From NCBI GenBank assembly GCA_020975725.1, contig QXJR01000003.1, positions 1 to 64,000 on the forward strand: a stretch of DNA of 64,000 nt, written 5' to 3'. The notes beneath the pieces were generated by a model. The model ran no database searches, was not told the origin of the DNA, and saw only the letters and a program-made list of their open reading frames with translations. Below are positions 11,801 through 22,160 of the stretch, piece by piece. The position numbers and the translations under genes are program-made. Origin of the DNA: Picocystis sp. L7 (taxonomy: Eukaryota > Chlorophyta > Picocystophyceae > Picocystales > Picocystaceae). The first letter of the stretch is position 1. Each line of letters begins with the position of its first letter.

Positions 11801-11973
11801 GTCCCTCCGACACCATTCTTTTCGTCCTTGCCCCCATTTGCAGCCTTCCGGGCCACGAGCAACAGTCTGCACTTATTTTTCCACTTCAGATTGTTCTGTC
11901 TGCTCCTTGGATGAACGTGCGGACACCCTACATGCAACGTGAATGGCGCACGCAGAGAGCGTGCGTGCGCCAT
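8806..11973 (-). CDS. SLO/BK-like voltage-sensing K+ channel with RCK domains
   Basis: Two exons, 11973-11220 and 10985-8806, joined over a 234-nt intron (donor GTACGT, acceptor AAAAG, phase 1) give about 977 residues. The N-terminal exon holds a six-TM core: S1 near SGLLVLLTLLYVALYVYE, and an S4 with arginines every third residue (TRVLRVLRVLRLAVV). The selectivity filter spans the junction and reads TTVGFGD, a canonical K+ filter of the G-F-G type. After S6 (LLAALLLVPLQTSQLVSLL) come tandem cytosolic RCK-type nucleotide/Ca2+-binding folds, as in animal BK and SLO channels; the first includes RLVCLCSKPEFEYRALQELN. The family forms tetrameric K+ channels gated by voltage and by ligands on the RCK ring. 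Which membrane it serves cannot be told. The ~80-residue hydrophilic N-terminus is basic and could include a targeting sequence. Confidence 0.85.
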
Positions 11974-14900
11974 TCGGCGTACGAATGGAACCTATCCGAT
12001 TGGGAAGCCGAATTAAAAGGGAGAATCTGACCCGGCAACCTTTCCCAGTGGTCCGAGATCTCTCCAAGACATGAAAGGGTTGAACCAGGTAGGCTTGGGC
12101 ACCCACATCACCCCTGTGGCACTTTTTGGGCGTGTGAGTCCGAGAGGGTCACGTGCCGCCTCGTGGTCCGTTCCGCACGGGCTTGGTCTCGTGTAGCATG
12201 ACTTTCGATGCTCTTTCCGGTGGTGTGGGTCTCGCATACAGGTTTCACGCCCCTGACATCGAACTCGTGCGGGGCCACTCTCGCGACTTTTGAAAACTTG
12301 GCCATTCTGGGCTGTTTGGGACCACTAATGGGAATGCATTGAAGGACGCCCATCACGTCGACTGAGGGCGCTTCTTTTCTCTCGTCCGTGCAACCGCTTC
12401 CGTTCTTTCTTTGAGAACTTGTTTCGTCCCCTTCCCAGGCGTGGCTAGGGAGATGTGATCCAAATCTGCCTTTGGAGCCGGCCAGGTGGACCTTGTTCGA
12501 GGTGCACGCCTATTGCGGCCTCTAAAATCACGGACAGGCCGTTTCAGAGCATGAAAATGATACTACTTGAAAGAACGCAACAAGATCTATCAAATGAAAG
12601 TACTTACAAGTAAATACAATTTGTGCGTACGTAGATACAAAGGTTTGAAGCCGAACTCACCGACCGCTAGTAGATGGGACACCAATGGACCCATAGGCCC
12701 ACCCACACATGACGGCCCCGAAGCATGCATGGAAGATCGTTTCAGGGCACGAGTCATCGATCCAAAAGATGCATCGTGCGCTGTATGGCAACTTTAATCG
12801 AAGACTCCGAGCCTAGATTGGCCGTCCCCGGCCAAGGCGGTGGAAAACGCAGAAGTACCCACATAGCCCACCAGAAAAAGTGGCACAAGGGTACACCCAC
12901 CTTTTTATGAGGACGACACGATTGACGGGTAGAGTCTCGAGAAAGTCTTGGACGAGCTCACCCTTGCAATGGACAACGCCCTCGTTTAACATTCACATCT
13001 TTCATTCCGACTGCTTTAGACACTCATCGGCTTGTGCGGAACCAAGAGATTCGGGCTTTCATCAAAGATGCTTGAATGTGGATTGTATGTCGCCATATCT
13101 TCTCGATGGCATGCTTTCCGAATGTCTGAACCTTGCGAAATTGCAAATTTTAAAAATGAAATTCGATTTGTTGGATATCTCTTGTTGTAGGAAATGTAAA
13201 AAATCTGCTCGTGCAGCCAAAGAAATTGCATAGCGATCTTCTGACGGGCAACCATGGCACGATAGCATAGTTCCTCCACGATACCCATTCTTTACATTAG
13301 GAAGGTGGTAGTTGGACGCCTACGAGAAGTTTGAACAATGACCTCGTTAAATGGAAGTTTCTTGCAAGGGATACGTAAAAAGAGAAGTATTTTACCCATG
13401 AAAGGCACCACCCATGCTACACACCCCGTGTACGACCTAATTTATACACCATTGTGAAATGGATGAAGCTCAAACTTCTATCTGTGCACGTACAACACGT
13501 TTGGAAATCGGAACAACCTTGAATATTGGTATGCGACCTCGTTCGTAAGCTTTCATGTCTCTTAAGATGATAGACACGAGCGGCATTCGCCACACGCAAA
13601 AGGGCAAAAGTGTCCAATGGAACAACGCCACTACGAAGTGGTTAAACATGCGTGTGAGATGTTTTCGGCCCAACCAGGCTCCCGCATTAGCAAGGCACGA
13701 TGTAGGTGATGAAAGATGGTATGCAAACCCGTACCTTAAATATATTGGTGGGATGGTCGGACAATCTGCGTTCCCCTCCAGTCTTTTAGGGACACCAGAC
13801 AGACCATAGACTTTAGTTTCTATTGGTACCATTGGCCTTGCGAGTAGGACTTGGAACCTATCACTACAGGCGAACATACGGTGAAGGATAGAGTATACGC
13901 ACAGCGCAAAGGGAGGACGGTGGGGTCGATAGCTTAGCATGTTGTGGATCCGCTCTCCATGTGGAAAGAGACGAGACTATGGAGGTGTCGCCAATCCATC
14001 GTAAGAGGAAGGCAAGCACCTGAACCTCACGACCAACATGGAAAATGGCGCTTGCAAGTACAGCCACACGCTTGGAGGTCACGATTTGAAGCCAAAAAGA
14101 GGCAATGGACTGGTTCGGGCAGAGCAAGCCCAAAATAACATCCTTCACCAGGTGCCTTAACATTAGTGTTGCGACCTTGCTCGCAACATAATGGGCTCAC
14201 CACCCTTGCATATGCTTGTGATTCGTAAGTTAAACATAACAATTCTTTTTGCTACGTTGTCATGCGTTAACGTAAAATCAACATTCTCCTACCCATGGAA
14301 GATAGTTGGGCGCTTGTTGTATTCCCTGAATAGGATCTAAGAGCGTAATCACTACGAATTTTTTCACGCACAACGATTGTGTCCATCGGACAATGTCTAA
14401 GAAACTATATTCTTCAAGGCGCGAATCGGGGGAATAGCTGGTCGATTCCAATTTTATGCCACCCCAAGTGCACATTTCTTTTGTTGGAGAATGGTGGTCT
14501 TGATTCGTGTGTATTCAAGGGAGTCTTAAGACAAGAATGCACCGTCGCGACGGGAACCATTTGTTCTATATTAAGTAGCCGTAAGCAACCTTTGAACTGC
14601 AGCCAAAGGGATGGCAAGGAAATGCAAGCTCAGCCGAGATCATCAAAAAACAACGTGCCGCCTCATCCATCAATAGTGCATAGATCGCTCACGCCTATCG
14701 CAACATGGTCTAGGACTTTCTTTATCCACCCTTCGGTGGACACCCAGAGGCATTGCCATGCATTGTCCCTCGACCAAGTACCCAAAAACCCGGTCATTGG
14801 CTCCAAAGTCGCGAAGCAACATTCGAGAAAACTCGGTTCTACTCGCTAGACGTCCCTGGGCATTTCGGTTGCCAAAGGCGAGTTCCAAGGCGGATCAATA

Positions 14901-15660
14901 AGGTGCATTGTGGGTTTCTTGACGAGTGGCTTCTACAAGTAGATTGATGGGAAGCTTCTGCCCCGCATATTGTCCTTGAAATGCGTGTACTTTCTACCCA
15001 TTCAACGGAGAAGTGCGTGTGCAATAGGTTGCCGTTTCAATGCCAACAAAACTATCTAAAAGTTGGCTTCGTCCACTACCCTACGCTTCTATTACGTAGA
15101 ACTCACCCTTTTCTTGCGAAGCGCCCACTTTCGATTTCGAAATGGACCTCGGACGTGCATTTTCTCTCCCTGTTGTCGTTGATGGATGGAGAAAGCGACC
15201 GACTCTGGGTCGGGGCTTTGAGAGGGATAGGGTGGAGCGGACCCGTTCTTGCAGGATCTTGCGGTTGAACCGTAAGTGCTCCACACCGTCCTGATCGAAA
15301 GCCCGAAGCCCATTGCGATCGCAAGCGTTGGACGGGTCTACTCGACATCGCCTGGTCTTTCTCACCTGGTTCATTGGTCTTTCTACCGGGGTAGACGTGG
15401 CTCGTCCTCGTTTGTCCTAGCCCCCCAGCTGGTGCTCTTCTCCCCGATCGATGCCTCTCTCGTTTCCCATCCACGTCCTTCTTCGGGGAGACGGAACCAT
15501 TCCACACTATGGGACAGTAGGTGGGGTGTGAAAGGGGATCCCTTTCCAAGGTACCACGTTAGACGGGACTTCTGAAGGGAAGGATCTCGTGCTACTCGTG
15601 TGCATCACTTGCTTGGAATCGACGTGTGTGGACCACATTCGACGTGCGGTTCGGTAGACC
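11974..15660. other. 3.7-kb stretch without an intact gene
   Basis: Only frames under about 160 codons are present, on both strands, interrupted often. The left end is the 5' region of the K+ channel gene. The minus strand from about 13.4 to 14.5 kb carries protein-like patches in changing frames, possibly a decayed DNA transposon (separate entry). From 15.1 to 15.6 kb it is GC-rich and may be promoter or 5' leader of the ABC1K gene. Confidence 0.45.
13417..14163 (-). mobile_element. Possible decayed piggyBac-like transposase fragment
   Basis: Two minus-strand patches resemble the C-terminal part of piggyBac-family transposases. LLRWIGDTSIVSSLST (about 13960-14007) fits the conserved W-x-D-x-x-x-V-x-x-L-S-T segment. 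LDTFALLRVANAARVYHL (about 13562-13617) fits the L-D-x-x-x-x-N-A-x-x-x-Y helix that follows the Y-N-x-x-M-G-G-V-D region. Frames change and stops are frequent, so it is a relic if the match is real. The similarity is weak and judged by eye. No terminal repeats or TTAA duplications were located. Confidence 0.22.
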
Positions 15661-18177
15661 ATGCGTGGTTGGCGAAGCATGGAGTGGACCCATCGTGGCA
15701 CCGCGAGAACCATGATGCGGGCGGGATGGATGAACCAGAACTACGAGACCCAACACAAGGCAATGGGTTGGAAGGTGCAACCTAGCACACGCAAGAGACA
15801 AGGGACTTGGCAAGGAACCGCGTGGGCCGTGTCTACACGTGGGAAGAACAACGCATGGCCGAAAGACGTGGTGGATGACGAGGACGTAAGAGGCTTGCTT
15901 GAAGCAGTGGAGGATACGGGAATGGAAGGACTGGGTAACAGACCTCGTGACCATCCCTACATTGTTGAACAACAAGGGAAAGCTGCTGCACCTGCTCGTG
16001 AAAGCGCCACAATGAGAGACACCAGGGAAATCAAGAAACGTATCCGTCGACATGACGAGACCCCAATTAAAAGAGGACCGAATGATGCTGCAAAAGCGGA
16101 CATCAAAGACGTCAACCAATTGCCCAGACAGTATGAGGACCAAGCCATACGGCAGTTCTGGGATGCTCACCGTACTGAACTGGCTTCCAGGTGGGCCCTT
16201 TTCGCCAAAGTTTCCCTGCCCGTGGTTTCAAAAGCTGCAAGAATCGCACTCCAAGGAGGTGGACTGGAAGGACTGCGGAAAGAAGAAGCGGTTCTAGCGA
16301 AGGACATGAGAATGGCCATGGAAGAATTAGGGCCCACATTCGTAAAACTTGGACAGATGCTCTCCATCCGGCCGGACATCATCGGACCTGCGGCCACAAA
16401 GGAATTGGAAAAGCTGCAGGATGGTGTGAAACCCTTCAGCTCCGAGCTCGCCAGGGAAGTGATGAGGCAAGAGTTTGGCAGGGACCCGGACGAGATCTTC
16501 AGCAAAATCTCAGAGGATCCGGTTGCAGCTGCCTCCCTCGCTCAAGTGTTTAAGGGCACACTGCGAGAAAATGGGAAAGAGGTCGCCATCAAGGTGCAGA
16601 GACCGGATGCACTGGAAATTGTGTCCAAAGACCTTTACGTGCTCAAACGAGCATCGGGTGTCTACCAAGGTCTGGTTGAAAGGTGGACTGCACAAGAGAC
16701 CGACTACGAGGAGCTGTTGCAGGTCTTCGCTTCTGGGCTCTGGAATGAGCTGGACTTTCAAAACGAAGCAGTCAACCAGGCAAACTTCAAGGAGATCCTC
16801 CATGGAGTGAGAGGAGTGTATGTTCCTGATGTGTACAAAGAATACTGCACACGCAGGGTGCTTGTCGCAGAATGGGTGAACGGGCGCAAGTTGTCCCAGC
16901 TTGTAGCGCAGGGCGAAACTCAACGAATAAAGGATCTGGTGGATATTGGGGAAGAAGCCTTTTTGGAACAGATCCTCAGCAAGGGAAAGTTTCATGCGGA
17001 TCCTCACCCGGGGAATATACTACTGATGGACGACAGGGATGAATCGACCATAGCACTACTAGATTTCGGCCTTGTGTCGGACGTGCCGGAGGAATCCAGG
17101 GCAGTTCTGGTCTCATGCCTGGTCCATGCTGCCAATGAAGACTATGGTTCGTTGTTTGATGACTTCATTGCTCTAGGAGTTCTCCCTGAAGGTTCTGATC
17201 GGGTGAAGATTGTACCTGTCATGAGAAGGGTGATTGGACCTTATGTTTCTCAGGGGGGTGGTGCTGCGAACTTGAACCTACAGGCACTGGTAGGTGATCT
17301 CACTGCTGCCACCTTGGAAATACCCTTCTCGATCCCCTCCTACTTTGCTCTGCTTGCGCGATGTGTGGCAACATTAGAAGGAATTGCACTTACCGGTGAC
17401 CCAAAGTATCGCATTGTGATGAGTGCTTATCCATGGATTGCGCGTCGCTTGGTCACAGAGAGTGGGGGCGCAGGAGGTGCAACGCTGCTGCAGCAGTCGC
17501 TAATGCAGCTTGTCTACGGCGGCGCAGACACATCTTCAGTGCCCCGCCGCCTTGCTGTTCTTCTTCTTTCTGCGTCAGGAACCAACAAAAACGTTGGAGG
17601 GGACAGGTTCTTGGAGGTTGAAGAGCTACCTGATATTGAAGACGGGAATGATGCTTTGGTCAAGTCCCTCCACCTGCTTTTGAAGCCTAATGCGACAGCG
17701 ACACGTAAAGTTGTCGTGGACGAAGTGGTGGTTGCTGGGGACCTATTTGTCCGCAAGGCGCTCAGTCGATTGAGGGACTCGTTGCCTGCACCTCCTCCAT
17801 TTTTGCCTCGATTGCCGCTACCACCTGTACTTGTTCCGGGAATGGGTCTGTACTCTGGAGATGACTTTTTCAGCAAAGTGGCTGCCCCGCCGTCCACCGA
17901 AGAAGAAGTGTACTACCAGTCTTTGGTTTCACTGATTTCAGATTTGCTCGGCGGTGATGTAATGGGTTTTCTGGACAGGGTGGAGCGAAGTTTTAGTGAT
18001 GTTACGAAGCTCCCTGGTGTGTTTTCTGAAGCACCAGGCCAGGTAGAGTCATTCTTTAGCTCAGTTGTGGCGGACTGGGAAAATCTTCAGGAAGCAGAGA
18101 AGACAGTGTTTCTGGACACTGGAAGGGAAGTGGTGGAACGGGTTCTTGAGAAATCCTTATCTCGATTAGAACAATAG
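15661..18177 (+). CDS. ABC1/UbiB-family atypical protein kinase (ABC1K)
   Basis: A single-exon frame of up to 838 residues. The ABC1 core lies at about residues 160-480. It shows the family-specific helix motif FVKLGQ (K-x-G-Q, ~228-232), the Ala-rich nucleotide loop AAASLAQVFKG (~289-299) replacing the glycine loop, VAIKV with the core lysine (~308-312), NELDFQNEA, the catalytic FHADPHPGN and the metal-binding LLDFG. Plant ABC1K proteins act in plastids (plastoglobules) or mitochondria on prenylquinone metabolism. The long C-terminal extension (~350 residues) resembles plastid members more than mitochondrial COQ8. The first ~100 residues are low in similarity and basic, so the start is uncertain: a transit peptide or an unrecognised upstream intron is possible. 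The Fanzor relic begins about 250 bases downstream. Confidence 0.87.
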   Translation: MRGWRSMEWTHRGTARTMMRAGWMNQNYETQHKAMGWKVQPSTRKRQGTWQGTAWAVSTRGKNNAWPKDVVDDEDVRGLLEAVEDTGMEGLGNRPRDHPYIVEQQGKAAAPARESATMRDTREIKKRIRRHDETPIKRGPNDAAKADIKDVNQLPRQYEDQAIRQFWDAHRTELASRWALFAKVSLPVVSKAARIALQGGGLEGLRKEEAVLAKDMRMAMEELGPTFVKLGQMLSIRPDIIGPAATKELEKLQDGVKPFSSELAREVMRQEFGRDPDEIFSKISEDPVAAASLAQVFKGTLRENGKEVAIKVQRPDALEIVSKDLYVLKRASGVYQGLVERWTAQETDYEELLQVFASGLWNELDFQNEAVNQANFKEILHGVRGVYVPDVYKEYCTRRVLVAEWVNGRKLSQLVAQGETQRIKDLVDIGEEAFLEQILSKGKFHADPHPGNILLMDDRDESTIALLDFGLVSDVPEESRAVLVSCLVHAANEDYGSLFDDFIALGVLPEGSDRVKIVPVMRRVIGPYVSQGGGAANLNLQALVGDLTAATLEIPFSIPSYFALLARCVATLEGIALTGDPKYRIVMSAYPWIARRLVTESGGAGGATLLQQSLMQLVYGGADTSSVPRRLAVLLLSASGTNKNVGGDRFLEVEELPDIEDGNDALVKSLHLLLKPNATATRKVVVDEVVVAGDLFVRKALSRLRDSLPAPPPFLPRLPLPPVLVPGMGLYSGDDFFSKVAAPPSTEEEVYYQSLVSLISDLLGGDVMGFLDRVERSFSDVTKLPGVFSEAPGQVESFFSSVVADWENLQEAEKTVFLDTGREVVERVLEKSLSRLEQ

Positions 18178-18430
18178 TTCCAGTGTGAACCCCATGTGAA
18201 CTTGTAAGGAGTTTTGTGACTGTCCATCTCGAACGTGGGCAGCTTCAATTGGTCCAGTGGACGATGGGTGCCAATAGCTCTTACACCGTTTAGCATGTAA
18301 GATGCCTGACGCAGACCGTTCTAAATGCCGAAAGTCGGGTCTCTTCATCCCAGTGCAAATCGTGGTTGTGCGGTATCGTTATAGCACCTGTGGTCGAGCC
18401 TCTGGCTCGTCGAAGGTAGTCCAGACGCCC
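18178..18430. other. Short 3' flank between ABC1K and Fanzor relic
   Basis: No gene seen. In intact Fanzor loci the guide RNA gene usually overlaps or follows the 3' end of the nuclease frame. For the minus-strand relic this would fall here, but the sequence shows no obvious structured RNA by eye. Confidence 0.3.
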
Positions 18431-20170
18431 TTCTCCTCATATCTTGCTGTATGCTACCTTCCAGGGGTTCGAGGCCGGCGTTCGTGTCCCCGTTCCACAG
18501 CCTCGAGCTAGTCTTACACTTGACGAGTACGTGTCTGAAAACACCGCCGCTTCGATACGGCCTGGGGTTCGCGCACGCTCCGAACGTCTTGCATTTGCCA
18601 CCGCACGAGCTACGACGCCAGCGTGTACGGAACGAGGCAGCCGGATATGCGCGGTAGACACCCTTGCGAAACGAGGTCCTGAGCCCTTTCCCCTTGATGG
18701 GGTCCTTGTACTTGCGGTGCTTGCGTTGTTCGATGTCGCCGATCGTGACGATGATCGCCTCCGTCCCGCCAAGCGGCTTTGGGAACCGTGCTAGCAGACG
18801 GGCTACCGTAATCGGGCGCCGCGCGTTGCTTCATAGCATGAGCTTGCGGAAGATCTGTTCGCTGGAGAACGGCGCGAGCCTAGCGTCGAGTTCGTTCGAT
18901 TTTTGGATGTACATCTCGAACTTGGCACGGTCCGCCGTCTTACGGATATGGACACTCAACTCCACCTCCCACTCCAACACAGGCTTACCATCGACCACCA
19001 TCTCCTTCCGCTGTTGCTGGTAATCGCGGCACTGGTGCACCTTCGTCTCCTTGCAGCGCTTCTCCAGGGTGTAGCAAAACTTGGTTTGCTACCAGGTATC
19101 GCCATCCACACACTACAAGAGGTCGCTCACATTGGGGTCGATGGCAACAAGCTTTTTGTGCTTTAGAGGCGTGGAGCCTTCTACCTCGCCGATGCATGTC
19201 CGGTCGTTTCCCTTGTTGGGTTTCCGTTCCTTGGTGTGTTTTCCGACCGTGTCTCTCCGCTCCAACAAGATGCTGCGGTTCACGGCATCAACCTCTATTT
19301 CGTGGTCGAGCTTGTGTGCATGCATGGCGTTTTTCATGTGAAAGCACGGCACGTACGTCCTTGAGAAGAAGCTCTAGTTTGTCGCTTGGTGCTTGACCAA
19401 GTGGCCTTTTCTCGCGTAATCACTACGCTTGCCCGGATTTGCAATGAACAGAGGTTGACCAGTGACACCGTGTTGAGATGGAAGCGCTTGGAGGTGCTCT
19501 CGCTTTGTAGAGGACATGCGTTGTTCACGCTCGCATCCCAAGCCTCAACGATCTTCATCATGTATAGCATGCATGGCAGTTAATCTTGTGGCAAGCCATG
19601 AACGTCCTAGTAGATATGTACCCCCTGCAGCTTCCGTTGAGGCAACACCTTGCGACGCTACTCGTCGATTCACGCGTGGTGCAGCGGATGCGCCGTCTTC
19701 GGGAAGCCACGTTGTAGGAGGTCGGTCTTGATCTTCCCATATGGGCGCAAAGCAAGTTTGTCGCTCCCAAGTGGCGGCAGGTGCTCTTTTAGTGCTTCTA
19801 GATGACCGCGACTAGCTCGTTCTTCTCCCCTGCTCCGTTGATGAAGCCCTCGATGAACTTCACAAAATGTTGTTTGATGTCGTTCTCGTGCACCGTGTTG
19901 AAGTCGATCGCGAGCTAGTCCAATACAGTGCTCATGTGGCGGTACTAGAGTTGCCCGACCACACGAGGCTTGCAATGCTCCTCGTAGAACGCTTTGGCTG
20001 GGATCTCGATCATACCAACACAAAGTTGCACGTGCAAATCGATTCGACCACCAAGGCAACAACGAGTGGGCATGTAGGCCACATAGTTCGAGGTCAACGC
20101 GGCAATGACTCGACCTCGCTTTTTTTAAATTTACAAGATGTAGAACGGGTTGCGGCACACAAACCCTCAT
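18430..20170 (-). mobile_element. Decayed Fanzor (eukaryotic TnpB-like) nuclease, relic 1
   Basis: Minus-strand pieces in more than one frame follow the order of Fanzor proteins. Upstream is an N-terminal-like patch, LALRPYGKIKTDLLQRGFPK (about 19.7 kb). Next is a RuvC-I block, KLVAIDPNVSDLL, with its aspartate at about 19131-19145. Then comes the linker VLEWEVELSVHIRKTADRAK ... FEMYIQKSNELDARLAPF (18.85-19.0 kb), a RuvC-II-like block GDIEQRKHRKYKDPIKGKG (about 18.7 kb), a partly kept zinc finger (SSCGGKCKTF ... LVKCKTSSRLWN), and the RuvC-III block NGDTNAG (aspartate at 18486-18488). Fanzors are RNA-guided DNA endonucleases carried by eukaryotic transposons and some viruses. This copy is interrupted and frame-mixed, so it is not functional. 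Its boundaries, terminal repeats and carrier transposon were not found. Confidence 0.72.
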
Positions 20171-20300
20171 TTTTCACTTGACTTGTACCCTTGCGCCACC
20201 TTTGGGACCCGTAGCTAAGGATCGCGTCGCTTCAACCCATTGCGAAGATTCTAGAAGCCCACCTTCGGTTCAAGGGCACCGTTGCCTGTAGCACACCACC

Positions 20301-21029
20301 ATGCGGAACGGCGAATGTTGTTCCGCGGCTTGCGCTAAAATATCCCTTTTGGACGAAGTCTACTACAACTTCTCCGTGAAAGCCAGTCTGCAAGTGAGCT
20401 TTGAAACACATCTTTTCAGCCCAAACAACAAAAAGTGTTCCCACTGGATCCAATCGCGTCTCTTGGGTACTCAAAGGACCGTGGGGGATAGGAACCCTTG
20501 GTATGGAACCATCTTTTACGTCAAGCCCTTGGTGGTCGACCAAAACGCAGCCAAGTTCGCTCCGGACGGTCGCAGAGAGTGGACAATGCTGACATCGCAA
20601 GCGATCAAGGTGTGTGTCCAATGCTTCATGACCGTGTTGGTAAACGAGTTCAAGACGACCATGATGCATGCAAGGGATGGCTCGGTGACGAAGCAGGTTA
20701 AGAGCATGTGCAAGGAGGCAACGATTGGGGGCTTGATGTGGCGTGGTTCCACCAACGGCAAGTTCGTCAACTACGAATTGAACGTTGCTCCTAACATTCG
20801 GAGGTGCCTCGCTTTGTCGGTTTGGCCTGCAAAGCTCTACCGTGTTGCAGTGCAAGGGCGATTGAAGAAGGTTGTTGGCAAGGTCATTCGATGTGGAAGG
20901 AGAAGAGAAAGCGGGTTGCCATTTAGGCTCCTAGGCAACCCAGTAAATTGGTGCCCGCATTCGATTCATTGCGTGCAATGCGGCGCAGGGAACGCTCACG
21001 GTTGCTTCACACACCCTATAGCCTTGTAG
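20301..21029 (+). mobile_element. Second, opposite-strand Fanzor/TnpB-like C-terminal relic
   Basis: A 242-codon plus-strand frame carries a C-terminal nuclease-like segment. It contains VVDQNAAKFAPDGRREWTML, then a block FMTVLVNEFKTTMMHARDGS, and GGLMWRGSTNGKFVNYELNV leading into NIRRCLAL. The last matches the F-V-N-R-D-L-N-A-A-L-N-I-R-R-C end of a TnpB/Fanzor-like family, but the RuvC-III aspartate is Glu here (NYELN). The N-terminal two thirds are missing, because the DNA to the left belongs to the opposite-strand relic. This family appears distinct from relic 1, whose C-terminus has a zinc finger and R-L-W-N-x-D-T-N-A. It is a truncated, probably inactive fossil; whether it is still transcribed is unknown. 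Confidence 0.55.
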
Positions 21030-21243
21030 ATCGACAGCTTATACACTACGGGGAGGGGAGGCTGAAAAAAAGCGAGGTGCTTCCTTTGCAACTGAGCGAG
21101 AGTGGCCGGTTGAACAACCCCACCTTAACCGAGGTTAACTTTGAACTGAACACTCGAGGGTCGAGAACCACGAGCGTACGCTCGAAACTACGGCACTCGC
21201 AACACCGGCCTTCGTCTTTCGTGTCAAAGTAGTAGCTACAACG

Positions 21244-22047
21244 TTGCGGTACATCCAGCCGAGGATGTCCCAAGCGTTCGGGCGGGGGTGGAAGGTGGGG
21301 AGAAGGCAGCAGAAGTCCTGGAATCGACCAAGAACGACAGGCCAAGTGGCGTCCAAGCGAGAGAGAGTGTCGGAGGTGGCGGAAAAGGAGACACTCGATG
21401 TCCGTCCAGCCCGAAGCAGCGCCGAGTGCAGGGCTGCTGCGCATCTCCGGGCATTGACATTTTACAATTATCCTGCAGATAGATCCGAGTATGCCCGGAG
21501 GTTGCACAAACAGATGAAAACAGATGCAGAGTGGGAGTCCATCGAGAATAAACTCAGAGGAAATGAAGTAGGATACGAAAACGTCCAGGTAGATTGTCTC
21601 ATTGCAACAGTACCAGAAGAGATGATTATCCGATCGGAAGCTGTCGACCCGTCCTTTCTATCTTACAAAATACCTGGAAGAGAACACAACCATGCCCGAT
21701 GTGTGGTGGGGACGCTGGACATCAACAGGGGACCGAAACTGCCAGCCGAGGAGATGGCAGGAATTCTGCCAAAGGAAAACCCACTTGCCAGGGGATATCT
21801 CTCGAACGTCTGTACCTTGCAACATATGAGAAGGAAAGGAATAGCCAAAAAGCTGATCTCCCAATCCTTCCTGAATGCTCAGAGGATGGGCGTTGAAATC
21901 TTGTACGTTCATGTTGCGGAGGACAACCTTCCCGCGCTGAAGTTGTATGAGGAAATGGGATTTACGATCGAAGCAAAAGAAAAGGCAAATGCCTCACAAT
22001 TGCTGGGACGGCCCAGTAGGATGCTTTTGCACGTAAAGTTGCCGTAA
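21244..22047 (+). CDS. GNAT-family N-acetyltransferase, probably plastid type
   Basis: A 267-codon single-exon frame. The C-terminal ~180 residues form a GNAT fold. The acetyl-CoA-binding segment YLSNVCTLQHMRRKGIAKKL carries the R/Q-x-x-G-x-G/A pattern (here RRKGIA). It is followed by the conserved YVHVAEDNLPALKLYEEMGF helix. Plant plastid GNATs have the same layout, with a Pro-rich K-L-P-K-E insert (here ILPKENPLARG) before the CoA loop; they acetylate protein N-termini or lysines. The first ~60 residues are basic and Ser/Arg-rich and could be a transit peptide. Starts at 21244 or at the next ATG, 21265, are both possible. Substrate unknown. Confidence 0.8.
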   Translation: MRYIQPRMSQAFGRGWKVGRRQQKSWNRPRTTGQVASKRERVSEVAEKETLDVRPARSSAECRAAAHLRALTFYNYPADRSEYARRLHKQMKTDAEWESIENKLRGNEVGYENVQVDCLIATVPEEMIIRSEAVDPSFLSYKIPGREHNHARCVVGTLDINRGPKLPAEEMAGILPKENPLARGYLSNVCTLQHMRRKGIAKKLISQSFLNAQRMGVEILYVHVAEDNLPALKLYEEMGFTIEAKEKANASQLLGRPSRMLLHVKLP

Positions 22048-22160
22048 AAACAAGCAATTTCCAACACTGCTGCGCAATTCTTATTCCCAGATCAGGTTCA
22101 AATATCCTACTCTCTGCCCTGTGGATTTGCTACCTTTGGTTCCACGAAAATTGGCGCTAT

